The notes below the pieces were generated by a model. It saw only the letters and a program-made list of their open reading frames with translations, did not search any database and was not told where the DNA came from. The translations under genes were made by a program, and so were the position numbers. 64,000 bases of DNA from Gemmatimonadaceae bacterium (GTDB lineage: Bacteria > Gemmatimonadota > Gemmatimonadetes > Gemmatimonadales > Gemmatimonadaceae): NCBI GenBank assembly GCA_011525845.1, contig WYBP01000017.1, positions 1 to 64,000 on the forward strand, given 5' to 3'. Shown here one piece after another: positions 27,838-35,954 of the stretch (position 1 is its first letter; the number at the start of each line of letters is the position of its first letter).

Positions 27838-28389
27838 ATGACGCACATCTCCGTGCATTCCGCGCTGCAGGCGTCGCTCAACGCGCCCTACTCCGACCTC
27901 GTGACGCGGCGGACGGGGGCGGCGGTGCGCACGGTGATCGAGCACCAGCTCGCCGGCCTCGCCGACGGCACGGTGGCCTTCCTCGACTTCTCCCGCATCG
28001 GCGTGCTCGACCGCTCCTGCGCGGACGAGTTCGTGGCGAAGCTGATGCTCCCCCTCACGAACGACCACCCGAGCCGCGACGGCTACGTGGTGTTCCATGG
28101 CGTGAACGAGATGCACCTGGAGACCATCGAGGCCGTGCTGCACACGCACGGGCTCGCGCTGGTGGTGCAGTTCCCGGACGGCGCCGCGCACCTCGTGGGC
28201 GCGGTCACCGACCTCGAGCGCCGGCTCTGGGAGCTGGTGATGCGCGAGGGGTGCTGCGCGGCGGAGACGCTCGCGGCCTCCGTGGGCGTCACCCCCGAGG
28301 AGGCGCGCGCGCAGCTCGACGGCCTGGCGCGCCGCCGCCTGCTCCGCCGCGACGACGACGCCTTCGCCCCCCTCGGCGCGGCGGCGTAG
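27838..28389 (+). CDS. STAS-like (DUF4325-type) protein with C-terminal winged-helix-like domain
   Basis: The product is 183 aa. The central strand-helix FLDFSRIGVLDRSCADEFVAKL resembles the STAS-like DUF4325 motif often found next to or fused with HATPases. Residues about 125-180 (LWELVMREGCCAAETLAAS ... LARRRLLRRDDD) look like a winged helix. It starts 7 bp after the HATPase gene. A role as the substrate or readout of that kinase-like protein is likely but unproven. A conserved phosphorylatable Ser would be Ser15 or Ser52, but neither can be confirmed from sequence alone. Confidence 0.65.
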   Translation: MTHISVHSALQASLNAPYSDLVTRRTGAAVRTVIEHQLAGLADGTVAFLDFSRIGVLDRSCADEFVAKLMLPLTNDHPSRDGYVVFHGVNEMHLETIEAVLHTHGLALVVQFPDGAAHLVGAVTDLERRLWELVMREGCCAAETLAASVGVTPEEARAQLDGLARRRLLRRDDDAFAPLGAAA

Positions 28390-28695
28390 ATGGGGCGCGC
28401 GTTCCTCCCGCTCCAGGTCGTGGGCTTCATCGCCACGCGACGGACGGACGCGGAGCGCGGCCCGCTCCTCCGCATCCGCCCGGACGACGCGCGCCAGCGG
28501 CTGATCGAGGAGGGGGAACTGGTCTGGGTGTACGGCCCGCGCCGCCACGAACTCGCGCCGGTGGTGTACGATGAGTCGCTGCCGCGCGGCGGCGTGGTCG
28601 TGCGCGACCTGGCCGGCCTCGCGATCACCGAGATCGTGCGCCTCGTGAAGATGGACATCGACCACCGGCCGGTGCTCACCAAGAACCTCGCCTGA
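28390..28695 (+). CDS. Conserved-looking 101 aa protein, function unknown
   Basis: The product is 101 aa with no signal or membrane segment. The strand-rich middle (RIRPDDARQRLIEEGELVWV, then PVVYDESLPRGGVVVRDLAG) looks like a small beta-barrel of the double-psi or molybdopterin-binding-like kind, but this is only an impression. ATG 28390 abuts the stop of the STAS-like gene (TAGATG), so it is surely co-translated with it. It could be part of the same signalling unit. Confidence 0.6.
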   Translation: MGRAFLPLQVVGFIATRRTDAERGPLLRIRPDDARQRLIEEGELVWVYGPRRHELAPVVYDESLPRGGVVVRDLAGLAITEIVRLVKMDIDHRPVLTKNLA

Positions 28696-28704
28696 GGACA
28701 CCCC

Positions 28705-29877
28705 GTGCCCCGCCAGAAGCCCAAGCCCAGCACCGCGCGCCACTCCCTCGCCACGCTCGCCATCCACGGCGGCCGCGAGGCGCACCGCGCCGGCGACCCG
28801 GTGGTGGGGCCCCTCGTCCAGTCCGTGAACCACCTGCAGGCGCTCGGCACCGCGGACGGGCTCAAGTACACGCGCTACGGCAACACCCCCAACGCGGAGC
28901 GCCTCCAGAAGCGGCTGGCGCTGCTCGAGGGCGCCGAGGCCTCGCTCGTGCTCTCGAGCGGGATGGGGGCGACCGCCTGCGCGCTCCTCGCCCTGCTCCG
29001 CCCCGGCGACCACCTCCTCTCGTCGATGTACATCTACGGGGGCACGCACCGGCTCTTCCTCGAGGAGTTCGCGAGCATGGGGATCGAGGTCACCCTCGTG
29101 GACCCCTTCGAGCCGCGCTCCTTCCGCAAGCGCGTGAAGAAGGAGACGCGGGCGATCTTCGTCGAGTCGCCGGTGAACCCCACCTGCCGGGTGATCGACC
29201 TGCGCCCGCTCTCCTACCTCACCAAGGAGGAGGGGCTCGCGCTCGTCGTCGACTCCACCTTCGCCTCCCCGGTGAACTTCCGCCCGATCGAGATCGGCGC
29301 GGACGTCGTGATCCACTCGGCCACCAAGTACCTGAACGGGCACCACGACGTGCTCGCCGGGGTGGTCTCGGGCTCGCAGCCCTACATCGAGGAGGTCCTG
29401 CAGAAGGAGATGCTCTGGGGCCAGACGCCCGACCCCTTCGCGCTCTGGCTGCTGGAGCGCGGGCTCAAGACGCTCGACGTGCGGGTGAAGCGCGCCAACG
29501 AGACGGCGATGGCGATCGCCGAATGGGCGTCCGAGCGGAAGGAGGTGAAGGTGGTGCACTACCCCGGTCTCCCCTCCCACGAGGACCACAAGGTGGCGGC
29601 GGAACTGCTCGACGGGTTCGGCGGGATGCTGGCGCTCGAGCTCTCGGGGGGCGGGAAGGCGGCGGACCGTTTCCTCCGCAAGCTCCGGCTCGTCACTCAT
29701 GCACCGAGTCTCGGCGGCGTGGACACGCTCGTCTGCGAGCCGCGGTACACCTCCCACGCCAAGATGACCTCCGCCGAGAGAGCGCGGATCGGGATCCCGG
29801 ACGGCTTCCTCAGGCTCAGCATCGGCCTCGAGGATCCCGACGACCTGATCGCCGACCTCGAGCAGGCCCTGAAGTGA
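28705..29877 (+). CDS. Trans-sulfuration PLP enzyme (cystathionine gamma-synthase/lyase family)
   Basis: The product is 390 aa, the normal length for the Cys/Met metabolism PLP-dependent family. The N-terminus has TLAIHGGRE, substrate-site YTRYGNTPNAERLQKRLALL and the cofactor loop SSGMGATACALLALL. The PLP lysine lies in HSATKYLNGHHDVLAG, and the C-terminal block is VTHAPSLGGVDTLVCEPRYTSH. The family includes synthases, beta-lyases and gamma-lyases, which cannot be separated here. GAGG lies about 7 nt before GTG 28705. It sits between a signalling group and ftsEX, with only 4 bp to ftsE. Confidence 0.87.
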   Translation: MPRQKPKPSTARHSLATLAIHGGREAHRAGDPVVGPLVQSVNHLQALGTADGLKYTRYGNTPNAERLQKRLALLEGAEASLVLSSGMGATACALLALLRPGDHLLSSMYIYGGTHRLFLEEFASMGIEVTLVDPFEPRSFRKRVKKETRAIFVESPVNPTCRVIDLRPLSYLTKEEGLALVVDSTFASPVNFRPIEIGADVVIHSATKYLNGHHDVLAGVVSGSQPYIEEVLQKEMLWGQTPDPFALWLLERGLKTLDVRVKRANETAMAIAEWASERKEVKVVHYPGLPSHEDHKVAAELLDGFGGMLALELSGGGKAADRFLRKLRLVTHAPSLGGVDTLVCEPRYTSHAKMTSAERARIGIPDGFLRLSIGLEDPDDLIADLEQALK

Positions 29878-29881
29878 GCCG

Positions 29882-30613
29882 ATGATCCGTTTCACCCACG
29901 TCTCCAAACAGTATCCGCGCGGCGGCCCCGCCCTCGACGACGTCTCGTTCCACCTGAACAAGGGCGAGTTCGCGTTCCTCACCGGCCCGAGCGGCGCCGG
30001 CAAGAGCACCATCCTCAAGCTGATCTATGTCGGCGAGCGCCCCACGCACGGCGAGGTGCGCGTGGCCGGGCAGAGCTCGGCCGTGATGACGCGCAGCCAG
30101 GTGCCCGCGCTCCGCCGCCGCATCGGCGTCGTCTTCCAGGAGTTCCGGCTGCTCGAGGACCGGACGGCCGAGCAGAACGTGGCGTTCGCGCTCGAGGTGA
30201 TCGGCACGCCGCGGAGCCAGATCGGGCCGAAGGTGGCGCGGGTGCTCACGCAGGTGGGGCTCGCCGCCAAGGCCACCTCCCTCCCCCACGAGCTCTCGGG
30301 GGGGGAGCAGCAGCGCGTGGCGATCGCGCGGGCGCTCGTGAACGACCCGCTCGTGCTCCTCGCCGACGAGCCCACGGGGAACCTCGACGAGCGCGCGACG
30401 CGCGGGATCTTCCAGCTGCTGCGCGACATCAACGCGAACGGCACGGCCGTCCTGATGGCCTCGCACGACCTGAACCTCGTGCGCACGACGAACTACCGGA
30501 CGCTGGAGATGAACCACGGCAAGCTCGTGTACGACTCGGGCGCCGCGGCGCCGCCGGAACCGGCGCCGGGCGCGCCCCCGTCCGGCGCCACGGACACCGG
30601 GGCGGTCGCATGA
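29882..30613 (+). CDS. ftsE: Cell division ATP-binding protein FtsE
   Basis: The product is 243 aa. Walker A GPSGAGKST, signature LSGGEQQRVAIARAL and Walker B LLADEPTGNLDE are complete. MIRFTHVSKQYPRGGPALDD is the FtsE N-terminus. A Pro/Ala-rich tail of about 20 residues is extra. It overlaps ftsX by 4 bp. FtsEX controls periplasmic septal hydrolase activation through an EnvC-type partner, and such a gene follows ftsX. Confidence 0.95.
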   Translation: MIRFTHVSKQYPRGGPALDDVSFHLNKGEFAFLTGPSGAGKSTILKLIYVGERPTHGEVRVAGQSSAVMTRSQVPALRRRIGVVFQEFRLLEDRTAEQNVAFALEVIGTPRSQIGPKVARVLTQVGLAAKATSLPHELSGGEQQRVAIARALVNDPLVLLADEPTGNLDERATRGIFQLLRDINANGTAVLMASHDLNLVRTTNYRTLEMNHGKLVYDSGAAAPPEPAPGAPPSGATDTGAVA

Positions 30614-31458
30614 ACCTCGCCGTCCGGGAGGCCTTCCGCGCGTTCAACCGCGCCCCGATGCTGAGCGCGCTCAGCGTGACCACCATCGCCTTCTCCCTCT
30701 TCGCCTTCGGGCTCTTCGGGCTGGTGGCGGTGAACATGCGCGCCGCGCTCGACCAGGTGGAGGAGCGCGTGGAGATCCGCGGGTTCGTGGCCGCGGGCAC
30801 CGCGCCCGAGGCGACCAGCGCGGCGGTGGGGGACATCGCCGCCTTCCCCGAGGTGGGGAGCGTGCGGCTCGTGACCGAGGTGCAGGCGCTCGAGCGGGCG
30901 CGCCGCGAGCTCGGCGAGTTCCAGGACGTGTTCGAGGCGGGGATCCTCCCCGCGTCCATCGAGGTGCGGCTCCGCGAGGGGTACCGCGACCCCGAGACCG
31001 TGCGCACGATCGCGCGGCGCTTCGAGGCGTACGACTTCATCGACGACATCCGCTACGGCGAGGAGTGGGTCGAGAAGCTCTACAACATGCGCAACATCGC
31101 GACCGCGGTCGGCATCACGCTCGGCCTCATCTTCGCTGGGGTCGCCGTGATCATCATCGGCTCGACCATCCGCATGGCGGTGCTCGCCCGGAGCCGCGAG
31201 ATCCACATCATGCGGCTCGTCGGCGCCACCGACGGCTTCATCCGCGCCCCCTTCCTGATCGAGGGGTTCCTCAAGGGGCTGCTCGGCGGCCTGCTCGCGC
31301 TCGCGCTGACCTACGTGACGTACACCTTCGTGGGCCAGTACCTCGTGCAGGCGACCTACTTCGAGCCGGCGCTCGCGGTGTTCGGCGTGCTGGCCGGCGC
31401 TCTCATCGGGCTGCTGGGGAGCGCGGTCTCGGTCGGGCGCCACCTCCGGCGGGTGTAG
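30610..31458 (+). CDS. ftsX: Cell division membrane protein FtsX
   Basis: The product is 282 aa. It has an N-terminal cytoplasmic stretch, one transmembrane helix near 20-45, the periplasmic FtsX ectodomain (about 50-150), then three helices (ITLGLIFAGVAVIIIGSTIR; FLKGLLGGLLALALTYVTY; ALAVFGVLAGALIGLLGSAV). The cytoplasmic motif RSREIHIMRLVGATDGFIRAP matches the family. Its TAG stop shares its last base with the GTG start of the EnvC-like gene. Confidence 0.94.
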   Translation: MNLAVREAFRAFNRAPMLSALSVTTIAFSLFAFGLFGLVAVNMRAALDQVEERVEIRGFVAAGTAPEATSAAVGDIAAFPEVGSVRLVTEVQALERARRELGEFQDVFEAGILPASIEVRLREGYRDPETVRTIARRFEAYDFIDDIRYGEEWVEKLYNMRNIATAVGITLGLIFAGVAVIIIGSTIRMAVLARSREIHIMRLVGATDGFIRAPFLIEGFLKGLLGGLLALALTYVTYTFVGQYLVQATYFEPALAVFGVLAGALIGLLGSAVSVGRHLRRV

Positions 31459-32786
31459 TGCGGAGCCGCGCGACGAGCAACGCGAGGCTCAGCGCGAGGA
31501 TCATCGCGAGGATCAGCGCGAGGATCGACGCGACGATCGACGCGACGATCGGCGCGGCGGTCCTCGCGACGGCACTCGTGGCGCTCGCGCCGGCGCTGAC
31601 CTCCGCCGCACCCCGGCTGGCCCCCGCGCTCGAGGCGCAGCAGAAGGCACCCCCCCTGCCCCCCTCCGCGGCGCAGGCGGCCGAGCGGCTGCGCCAGGAG
31701 CAGCTCGAGCTCGAGAAGCTCCGCACGGAGCGCGCGGAGCTCGAGGCGCGGATGCGGCGCCTGCAATCCAGCGCCCGTGACGTCTCCGCCGAGCGGCAGA
31801 ACCTCGAGCGGCAGGCGCTGGCGACCTCGCGCGTGGTCCGCTCCCTCGACCAGCAGCTCGGCTCGCTGGTGGAGGAGGTGGAGACCGTGAACGCGAGCCT
31901 CGCCCGCTCGCAGGACGAGCTCCTGATCAAGCGCGCGACGCTCAAGCGGCGCGTGCAGGAGATCTACAAGCGCGGCCCGCTCTACTTCGCGGAGGCGCTC
32001 CTCTCGGCCGAGTCGTTCGGCGCGCTGGTGGCGCGGTACAAGTACCTGCACCTCGTGGCGCGGCGCGACCGCGCGCTGCTCGACCGGGTGGAGACCTTGA
32101 ACGGCCAGATCACCGCGCAGCGCTTCCTGCTGGTGCGGCTCCGCGGCGACATGGAGGCGAACCGGCAGCAGAAGGCGGAGGAGGAGGCGCGGCTCCGGCG
32201 GCTGGAGCTGCAGCGCGGGCGCACGCTGGCGCAGCTGCAGGCGCAGGCGCGGGCGGCCGAGGCGCGGCTGGTGCAGGTGCAGCGCGACGAGCAGCGGCTG
32301 GCCGGGGTGATCGCCGCGCTGGAGGAATCGCGCCGGCGCGTCGAGTCGCGCTCGGGCGCCGCCCCGTCCTCGAGCTCGATCACCACCACCGACCTGGGAC
32401 GGCTCGACTGGCCCGTGGACGGCGAGATCCTCTACCGCTTCGGGCGCGCGGTGAGCGCGAGCAACACGAGCATCCGCTGGAACGGGATCGGCATCAAGGC
32501 GCCCGAGGGCACCGCGGTGAAGGCGATCGCGAGCGGCACCGTGGTGTTCGCGGAGGCGAACGGCACGTACGGGCCGACGATCATCGTGGAACATGGCGGC
32601 GGCGACTACTCCGTGTACTCGTCGATGGCGCAGCTGAACGTGCGGCGCGGGGCGAAGGTGACGAAGGGGGACGTGATCGGCACCGTGGGGGCGGCGGACC
32701 CGGACCTGGGCCCACGGCTGCACCTGGAGATCCGGCGCAAGGGACCGGCGGTGGACCCACTCGAATGGTTGAGGCGCCAGCGATGA
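31458..32786 (+). CDS. EnvC-like murein hydrolase activator
   Basis: The product is 442 aa. A short positively charged start leads to a hydrophobic export segment (IGAAVLATALVALAPALTSA). A long coiled coil of about 230 residues follows (roughly 70-310), then a LytM/M23-fold domain (about 320-442). The zinc ligands of active M23 peptidases are absent: the first site reads WNGIGIKAPEGTAV and the second RLHLEIR in place of HxH. This fits EnvC, which activates amidases instead of cutting peptidoglycan. GTG 31458 shares a base with the ftsX stop, supporting the FtsEX-EnvC assembly. The first 30 codons are built of 12 bp repeats. Confidence 0.88.
   Translation: MRSRATSNARLSARIIARISARIDATIDATIGAAVLATALVALAPALTSAAPRLAPALEAQQKAPPLPPSAAQAAERLRQEQLELEKLRTERAELEARMRRLQSSARDVSAERQNLERQALATSRVVRSLDQQLGSLVEEVETVNASLARSQDELLIKRATLKRRVQEIYKRGPLYFAEALLSAESFGALVARYKYLHLVARRDRALLDRVETLNGQITAQRFLLVRLRGDMEANRQQKAEEEARLRRLELQRGRTLAQLQAQARAAEARLVQVQRDEQRLAGVIAALEESRRRVESRSGAAPSSSSITTTDLGRLDWPVDGEILYRFGRAVSASNTSIRWNGIGIKAPEGTAVKAIASGTVVFAEANGTYGPTIIVEHGGGDYSVYSSMAQLNVRRGAKVTKGDVIGTVGAADPDLGPRLHLEIRRKGPAVDPLEWLRRQR
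31482..31553 (+). repeat. 12 bp tandem repeat at the 5' end of the EnvC-like gene (6 copies)
   Basis: Six units of the type GCGAGGATCAGC encode the Ala-Arg-Ile-Ser/Asp-Ala-Thr-Ile segment just before the export helix. The repeat keeps frame, so copy changes would only lengthen the N-region of the signal. Confidence 0.75.
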
Positions 32787-33811
32787 GCGCGAAGAAGCGG
32801 AAGGCGAAGCCCAAGGCGAAAGCGAAGCCCAGGGCGAAGCCGAAGCCGCAGTCGAAGGCTCCCGCCTCCCCCGCCCCGCGCTCCAAGCGCGTCGTCCGCG
32901 CCCCCGCGCGCGTGCCGATCGTCTCGCGCGAGCCGAAGCCCGTCATCCCCGTCCCCGACGACCTCGCCCCGCTCGGCGCGCACATCTCCACCTCGGGGGG
33001 CGTCGCGCTCTCCCCCTTCCGTGGCGACGAGGTCGGTGCCACGGCGATGCAGATCTTCACGAAGGTGCCGAACCAGTGGAAGGAGAAGGAGATCGGCGCC
33101 GACGAGGCCGCCGCCTTCCGCACCGCGCTCAAGGCCAGCGGTGCGCGCTTCGTGAACGCGCACGACTCCTACCTGATCAACCTCGCCTCCCCCGACCCGG
33201 TGCTCCGCGCGCGCTCGCTGGAGAGCTTCAAGGCCGAGCTCCGCCGCTGCCACGCGCTCGGGCTCGACGCGCTCGTCTCGCACCCGGGGAACTACATCGA
33301 CGACCGCGCGAGCGGGATCGCCCGCAACGCGGACGCGATCACCGAGGCGCTCGAGTCGGAGCCCGGCCCCACGCGGCTGCTCCTCGAGCTCACCGCGGGC
33401 CAGGGCACGGTGATCGGCTCCACCTTCGAGGAGATGGCGGCACTCATCGCGCACCTCCCGCACGCGCTGCAGAAGCGCGTCGGCGTCTGCCTCGACACGG
33501 CGCACGCCTGCGGCTCCGGCTACGACCTGGCCGGGGACTACGACGGCGTCTGGGCCCGCTTCGACGTCGCGCTCGGCTACGAGCGCCTCGGCGAGCTCCA
33601 CCTGAACGACTCGGCCGCGCCACTCGGCTCCAGGAAGGACCGGCACGCGCTCATCGGCGAGGGGCATGTGGGGGACGCGGCGTTCCGGCGGATCATGCGC
33701 GACCCGAAGCTGCGCGCGGTGCCCAAGGTGATCGAGACGCCCAAGGGGGTGGACATGGTCACCAACGACCGGCGGATGCTGCGGAAGCTGCGGGCGTTCG
33801 CGCAGGGCTGA
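32783..33811 (+). CDS. nfo: Endonuclease IV (AP endonuclease)
   Basis: The product is 342 aa. It cleaves DNA at abasic sites in base excision repair. The TIM-barrel zinc ligands are recognisable: FVNAHDSYL, SHPGNYID, LLELTAGQGT, CLDTAHACGSGYD, GELHLNDS, DRHALIGEGHVG and KVIETPKG. An extra N-terminal tail of about 60 residues is rich in Lys, Ala and Pro and may bind DNA or be disordered. ATG 32783 overlaps the EnvC stop (ATGA). An in-frame ATG at 32765 is less likely. It is the last gene of the run that began with the ROK kinase. Confidence 0.94.
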   Translation: MSAKKRKAKPKAKAKPRAKPKPQSKAPASPAPRSKRVVRAPARVPIVSREPKPVIPVPDDLAPLGAHISTSGGVALSPFRGDEVGATAMQIFTKVPNQWKEKEIGADEAAAFRTALKASGARFVNAHDSYLINLASPDPVLRARSLESFKAELRRCHALGLDALVSHPGNYIDDRASGIARNADAITEALESEPGPTRLLLELTAGQGTVIGSTFEEMAALIAHLPHALQKRVGVCLDTAHACGSGYDLAGDYDGVWARFDVALGYERLGELHLNDSAAPLGSRKDRHALIGEGHVGDAAFRRIMRDPKLRAVPKVIETPKGVDMVTNDRRMLRKLRAFAQG

Positions 33812-33816
33812 TCCCT

Positions 33817-33832
33817 GGCGCTCCCGAGCGCC
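33817..33832 (+). terminator. Possible terminator after nfo
   Basis: GGCGCT-CCCG-AGCGCC (33817-33832, one base uncertain at the loop) forms a 6 bp hairpin 6 bp after the nfo stop. There is no T run. Confidence 0.35.
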
Positions 33833-33904
33833 GCACCCGGGACGTCTTCCGCGTGGCCTCCGCGGCGTGACTTCCGCCGCGTGACGCTCCCCGCGCGGCG
33901 CCGC

Positions 33905-33910
33905 TAGCTT
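33905..33910 (+). promoter_or_regulatory. -10-like TAGCTT, leaderless start of the cyanophycin operon
   Basis: TAGCTT is followed by 6 nt and then ATG 33917. GTGACG, 18 bp upstream, could serve as a weak -35. No Shine-Dalgarno is present, so the iadA mRNA would begin at its start codon. Confidence 0.6.
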
Positions 33911-33916
33911 TCCCCG

Positions 33917-35098
33917 ATGCTCGAACTGCTCTCCAACGCGCAGGTCTACGCCCCGGAGCCGCTCGGCCGGCGCCACCTGCTCGTGGCCGGAGGCCGCATC
34001 GCCTGGATGGGAGATGCCGCACCCGCGCTCCCCGCCGCGCTCGGCGTCACCGTGCGCGACCTGGGCGGGCGCCGCCTGATCCCAGGGCTGGTGGACGGCC
34101 ACGTGCACCTCACCGGCGGCGGCGGCGAGGCAGGGGCGCACACCAAGGTCCCGCCGCTGGCGCTCTCGCGCTTCACTCGCGGCGGCGTGACCAGCGTGGT
34201 CGCCCTCCTCGGCACCGACGACGCCACGCGCAACCCGCGCGAACTGGTCACGGCCGTGCACGGCCTGCGCAACGAGGGGCTCTCCGCCTGGTGCTACACG
34301 GCGGGCTACCACGTGCCTCCCGTGACGATCACCGGCACCGTGCGCGGCGACCTCGCGGCCATCGAGTGCGTGATCGGCGTGAAGAGCGCGATCAGCGACC
34401 ACCGCTCCAGCCAGCCGACGCTGGACGAGTTCCTGCGGCTCGCGAGCGAGGCGCATGTCGGCGGGGCGATGACGGGGAAGGCGGGGGTGCTGCACCTGCA
34501 CGTGGGCGACGGGCCGCGCGGGCTCGCGCTCATCTGGAAGGCGCTCGAGGCCAGCGAGATCCCGCCCCGCGTCTTCAACCCGACGCACGTGAACCGTCGC
34601 AAGGCGCTCTTCGAGGAGGCCCTCGAGGCCGCGAAGCGCGGCTGCACGGTGGACCTCACCGCCTTCCCCGTGGCGGAGGGGGAGGATGCGTGGCCGGCCG
34701 AGGTGGCGCTCGTGCGCTACCTGGACTCGGGGGCGCCCCCCGAGCGCGTGACGATCAGCTCCGACGGGGGCGGGTGCCTCCCGACCTTCGACGCGGACGG
34801 ACGCGTGGCGCAGATGGACGTCGGGAGTCCCGGCGCCCTTGCGCTCACGCTCCGCGCGCTGCTCGCCGCGGGCCAGCCGCTGGAGCGCGTGCTCCCGGCC
34901 TTCACGCTGAACCCGGCGCGCCACCTGCGGCTCGCCGGCAAGGGACGCATCGCCGTCGGCGCGGACGCCGACCTCGTGGTGCTCGACGACAACGGAGGGA
35001 TCTCGGACGTGATGGCGCGAGGGGTGTGGCACGTGCAGGAGGGACGGCAGCAGGTCACGGGGACCTTCGAGGCGGCCGCGGCCGGGAGCGCGTCGTGA
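33917..35098 (+). CDS. iadA: Isoaspartyl dipeptidase
   Basis: The product is 393 aa and belongs to the amidohydrolase superfamily. Zinc ligands and lysine match IadA: His62 and His64 in DGHVHLTGG, probable carbamylated Lys156 in GVKSAISDHR, His195 in LHLHVGDG, His224 in NPTHVNR and catalytic Asp283 in SSDGGG. The segment YHVPPVTITGTVRGDLAAIE is typical of IadA. Such enzymes split beta-Asp-Xaa dipeptides. Cyanophycinase releases beta-Asp-Arg, and the cyanophycinase gene overlaps this one by 4 bp, so this enzyme probably finishes cyanophycin breakdown to Asp and Arg. Confidence 0.92.
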   Translation: MLELLSNAQVYAPEPLGRRHLLVAGGRIAWMGDAAPALPAALGVTVRDLGGRRLIPGLVDGHVHLTGGGGEAGAHTKVPPLALSRFTRGGVTSVVALLGTDDATRNPRELVTAVHGLRNEGLSAWCYTAGYHVPPVTITGTVRGDLAAIECVIGVKSAISDHRSSQPTLDEFLRLASEAHVGGAMTGKAGVLHLHVGDGPRGLALIWKALEASEIPPRVFNPTHVNRRKALFEEALEAAKRGCTVDLTAFPVAEGEDAWPAEVALVRYLDSGAPPERVTISSDGGGCLPTFDADGRVAQMDVGSPGALALTLRALLAAGQPLERVLPAFTLNPARHLRLAGKGRIAVGADADLVVLDDNGGISDVMARGVWHVQEGRQQVTGTFEAAAAGSAS

Positions 35099-35937
35099 GC
35101 CCCGCCAAGGTCCCGGAGGGGAGCAAGCGCGGCTGGATCATCCCGATCGGCGGGGCCGAGCAGAAGGAGCGCTCCCCCGTGATCCTGGAGCGCTTCGTGC
35201 AGCTCGCCGGCGGGCGCGACGCGCGGATCGCCGTGATCCCCACCGCGTCGAAGCTCGAGGACACGGGGGACCGCTACCGCGCGCTCTTCCGCGAACTCGG
35301 CGCCGGCGAGATCCTCCTGCTCGACTTCGACACGCGGCGCGACGCGTTCGAGAAGGGGCGGATCGCCGAGCTCGAGGAGTGCGACGGCGTCTTCATCACG
35401 GGCGGGAACCAGCTCCGGCTCTCCACCATGCTCGGCGGCACCGACATCTCGCGGAAGATCCGCGAGATGAACGCGCGCGGCGTGCACGTCTGCGGCACGA
35501 GCGCGGGGGCGAGCTTCCTCTCGGAGCACATGATCGCCTTCGGCGAGGACAACGTGACGCCGCACGCGCGGTCGGTCACGCTCGCCCCGGGGCTCGGGCT
35601 CACGAACCGCGTGGTGATCGACCAGCACTTCACGCAGCGCAACCGGCTCGGCCGGCTCATCACGGCGCTCGCCTTCAACCCCTTCCTGATCGGCCTGGGG
35701 CTGGACGAGGACACGGCGGCGTTCATCGCGCCCGACCAGACCGTGGAGGTCGAGGGGAGCGGCACGCTCACCGTGGTGGACGCCGACCACCTCAAGTTCT
35801 CCTCGATGGACCAGGCCGGACCCGAGGACCCGGTGTCGATGCTGGGGCTGACCCTCCACGTCCTGATCCGCGGCGCGACCTTCAACCTTCACACGCGGAA
35901 GGCCTCCGCCGGCGCCCTCGCGGTCGACAAGGCCTGA
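35095..35937 (+). CDS. cphB: Cyanophycinase
   Basis: The product is 280 aa, serine peptidase family S51. It starts GWIIPIGGAEQK, has the FITGGNQLRL oxyanion region and the nucleophile elbow CGTSAGASF (Ser136). It cuts cyanophycin, a multi-L-arginyl-poly-Asp nitrogen store, into beta-Asp-Arg dipeptides. GTG 35095 overlaps the iadA stop (GTGA). Only 17 bp separate its stop from cphA, so making and breaking the polymer are encoded in one unit. Confidence 0.94.
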   Translation: MSPAKVPEGSKRGWIIPIGGAEQKERSPVILERFVQLAGGRDARIAVIPTASKLEDTGDRYRALFRELGAGEILLLDFDTRRDAFEKGRIAELEECDGVFITGGNQLRLSTMLGGTDISRKIREMNARGVHVCGTSAGASFLSEHMIAFGEDNVTPHARSVTLAPGLGLTNRVVIDQHFTQRNRLGRLITALAFNPFLIGLGLDEDTAAFIAPDQTVEVEGSGTLTVVDADHLKFSSMDQAGPEDPVSMLGLTLHVLIRGATFNLHTRKASAGALAVDKA

Positions 35938-35954
35938 GATGCAGCTTTAGGCCC

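Noticed and set aside
31065-31457. Start of the EnvC-like frame inside ftsX
   Set aside because: The extra 131 codons overlap ftsX in another frame and show no EnvC similarity. GTG 31458 joins neatly to the ftsX stop.
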